The position numbers and the translations under genes are program-made. Source: Thermogladius sp. (GTDB lineage: Archaea; Thermoproteota; Thermoprotei_A; Sulfolobales; Desulfurococcaceae). From it: a stretch of DNA of 5,962 nucleotides. Positions 5,125-5,962 of this stretch are shown here, one piece after another. Numbering within the stretch: the stretch's first letter is position 1; each line of letters starts with the position of its first letter. The notes under the pieces are model-generated. The model was not told the DNA's origin, made no database searches, and saw only the letters and a list, made by a program, of their open reading frames with translations. The stretch covers positions 1 through 5,962 of the forward strand of contig WYEE01000096.1 of the NCBI GenBank assembly GCA_009904025.1, written 5' to 3'.

Positions 5125-5962
5125 TTCTTCTCCCTAATCCTCCTAGAAGGTTTGGCCTCCTCGGTCTTTTTAGCGGGCGGTTTAGCGTAGAGCTTCTTGA
5201 TTTCGTCTATCCTCTCCTCGAGCTCTTTAACCAGTTTATCTCCTATAAACCTCCCGCTGTAGTAGTCTATTTTAGCGGCTATAGCGAGCTTAGAAGCTAA
5301 AGCCCTTGCAATCTTTCCTCTCTGCCATCTCGGGCTCTTGTGTATAGCCGGGTATTGGAATATAACACCATGCTTAGGAGGTTTACCCCCCGTCCTCAAA
5401 GCTCTGAACAACGCTTTCTCAGCGCCGAGCACTTGAATAGTGCTGGCTGGATGCTTAGCCAGGCTCTCCAGGCTACCAGCTAGACTTAGAAGTCTCGCCC
5501 CAAGTTTGCTACCCACGAGAGCCGTCACGTTGGGCGCTACCTCCTTCATGACAGCGTCTATGTAGTCTCCGAGGGTTTCTCTCAACTCGTAGAGGTCTAG
5601 GATGATGCTTGCAAGCGTCTTAATGTACTCCATGTCGAAGTCGCTTAGGTCAGCCCCAATGCTTTTATTCGCGACCTCAGCTATCTTGGTCGCCAGCTCC
5701 TCGCTTAAGCCAAGTTTCTTCAGCTTCTCGAGGGTTATATTACTCCTGTCCCCGAGCTCGCGTACTATTAGAGCGTAGTCGTGATGGTCTTTAACCAGCT
5801 CATCCAGCTCAGGGAAGTGTATGCTATACCATTCTCTAAGTCTTGATACATATAGGTTTATCGTCTTATCGATATCATCTATCGCTCTAATAGCTTGGAC
5901 GGCCAGTAGATCCCTCTTCTGCGCCTCTTTTCTCAGTTTTCTCCTCGTTAGCTCGAGCGATA
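5118..5962 (-). CDS. nop5: C/D-box sRNP scaffold Nop5 (Nop56/58 homologue), 5' end outside the window
   Basis: Nop5 is the scaffold of the C/D-box sRNP: it binds fibrillarin through its N-terminal domain, dimerises through a coiled coil, and grips L7Ae and guide RNA with its NOP domain. The frame stays open from the TGA at 5118 to the right edge, giving 280 visible residues. Archaeal Nop5 has about 380-420, so roughly 100-140 N-terminal residues, including the fibrillarin-binding domain, lie outside. The visible part starts in the coiled-coil region (INLYVSRLREWYSIHFPEL at about 34-52). The NOP domain follows at about 140-236, with GSKLGARLLSLAGSLE, the signature GAEKALF at 179-185, KPPKHG and SPRWQRGKIARALA. 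A basic, lysine-rich tail (about 257-280) ends the protein. The ATG at 5633 is internal (visible residue 110). Fibrillarin follows directly, the standard archaeal nop5-flpA operon. Confidence 0.96.
   Translation of the reverse strand, partial: SLELTRRKLRKEAQKRDLLAVQAIRAIDDIDKTINLYVSRLREWYSIHFPELDELVKDHHDYALIVRELGDRSNITLEKLKKLGLSEELATKIAEVANKSIGADLSDFDMEYIKTLASIILDLYELRETLGDYIDAVMKEVAPNVTALVGSKLGARLLSLAGSLESLAKHPASTIQVLGAEKALFRALRTGGKPPKHGVIFQYPAIHKSPRWQRGKIARALASKLAIAAKIDYYSGRFIGDKLVKELEERIDEIKKLYAKPPAKKTEEAKPSRRIREKKR

Noticed and set aside
4972..5190. Plus-strand open frame across the nop5-fibrillarin junction.
   Set aside because: It is antisense to conserved coding sequence of both genes; hydrophobic residues at its end arise from the complement of lysine/glutamate-rich codons.

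Overview
The window looks like a compact stretch of a hyperthermophilic crenarchaeal (Thermoproteota) chromosome, most likely Desulfurococcales-like. The order-level placement is inference. The evidence is a full set of archaeal information-processing genes (Gar1, TFB, Nop5, archaeal fibrillarin, Trm1), a TFE-beta protein with its Fe-S cysteines, frequent GTG/TTG starts, Shine-Dalgarno motifs of GAGGTGA/AGGAGGT type, and very short or overlapping gene junctions. I see no mobile element, CRISPR array, tRNA or rRNA gene.

Layout. The plus-strand left part carries gar1 (54-329, TTG start) overlapping tfb (322-1215), then a 98-base gap with a T-run and TATA-like boxes, then the TFE-beta gene (1314-1754). 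The rest is on the minus strand and, in transcription order from the right edge, reads nop5 (5' end beyond the window, 5118-5962), fibrillarin (4411-5112), a gap of about 50 bases with a TATA box, a COG1395-type HTH regulator (3475-4356), THEP1-like NTPase (2926-3468) and trm1 (1734-2915). TFE-beta and trm1 converge and overlap by 21 bases at their 3' ends, in matching triplet register.

How the genes fit together. Nop5 and fibrillarin form the C/D-box sRNP that 2'-O-methylates RNA. Gar1 belongs to the H/ACA RNP that makes pseudouridine. Trm1 dimethylates G26 of tRNA. TFB and TFE-beta are both parts of the archaeal RNA polymerase pre-initiation complex. The block is therefore a stable-RNA modification and basal transcription neighbourhood.

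No clearly new system is visible. The points most worth a second look are the TFB whose B-reader lacks the usual EWR core, the triplet-registered antisense overlap of TFE-beta and trm1, the degenerate nuclease-like N-terminus of the HTH regulator with its near-leaderless dual start, and paired G/C-rich dyads in front of gar1. The nop5 reading frame also runs to the window edge, well beyond its first internal ATG.
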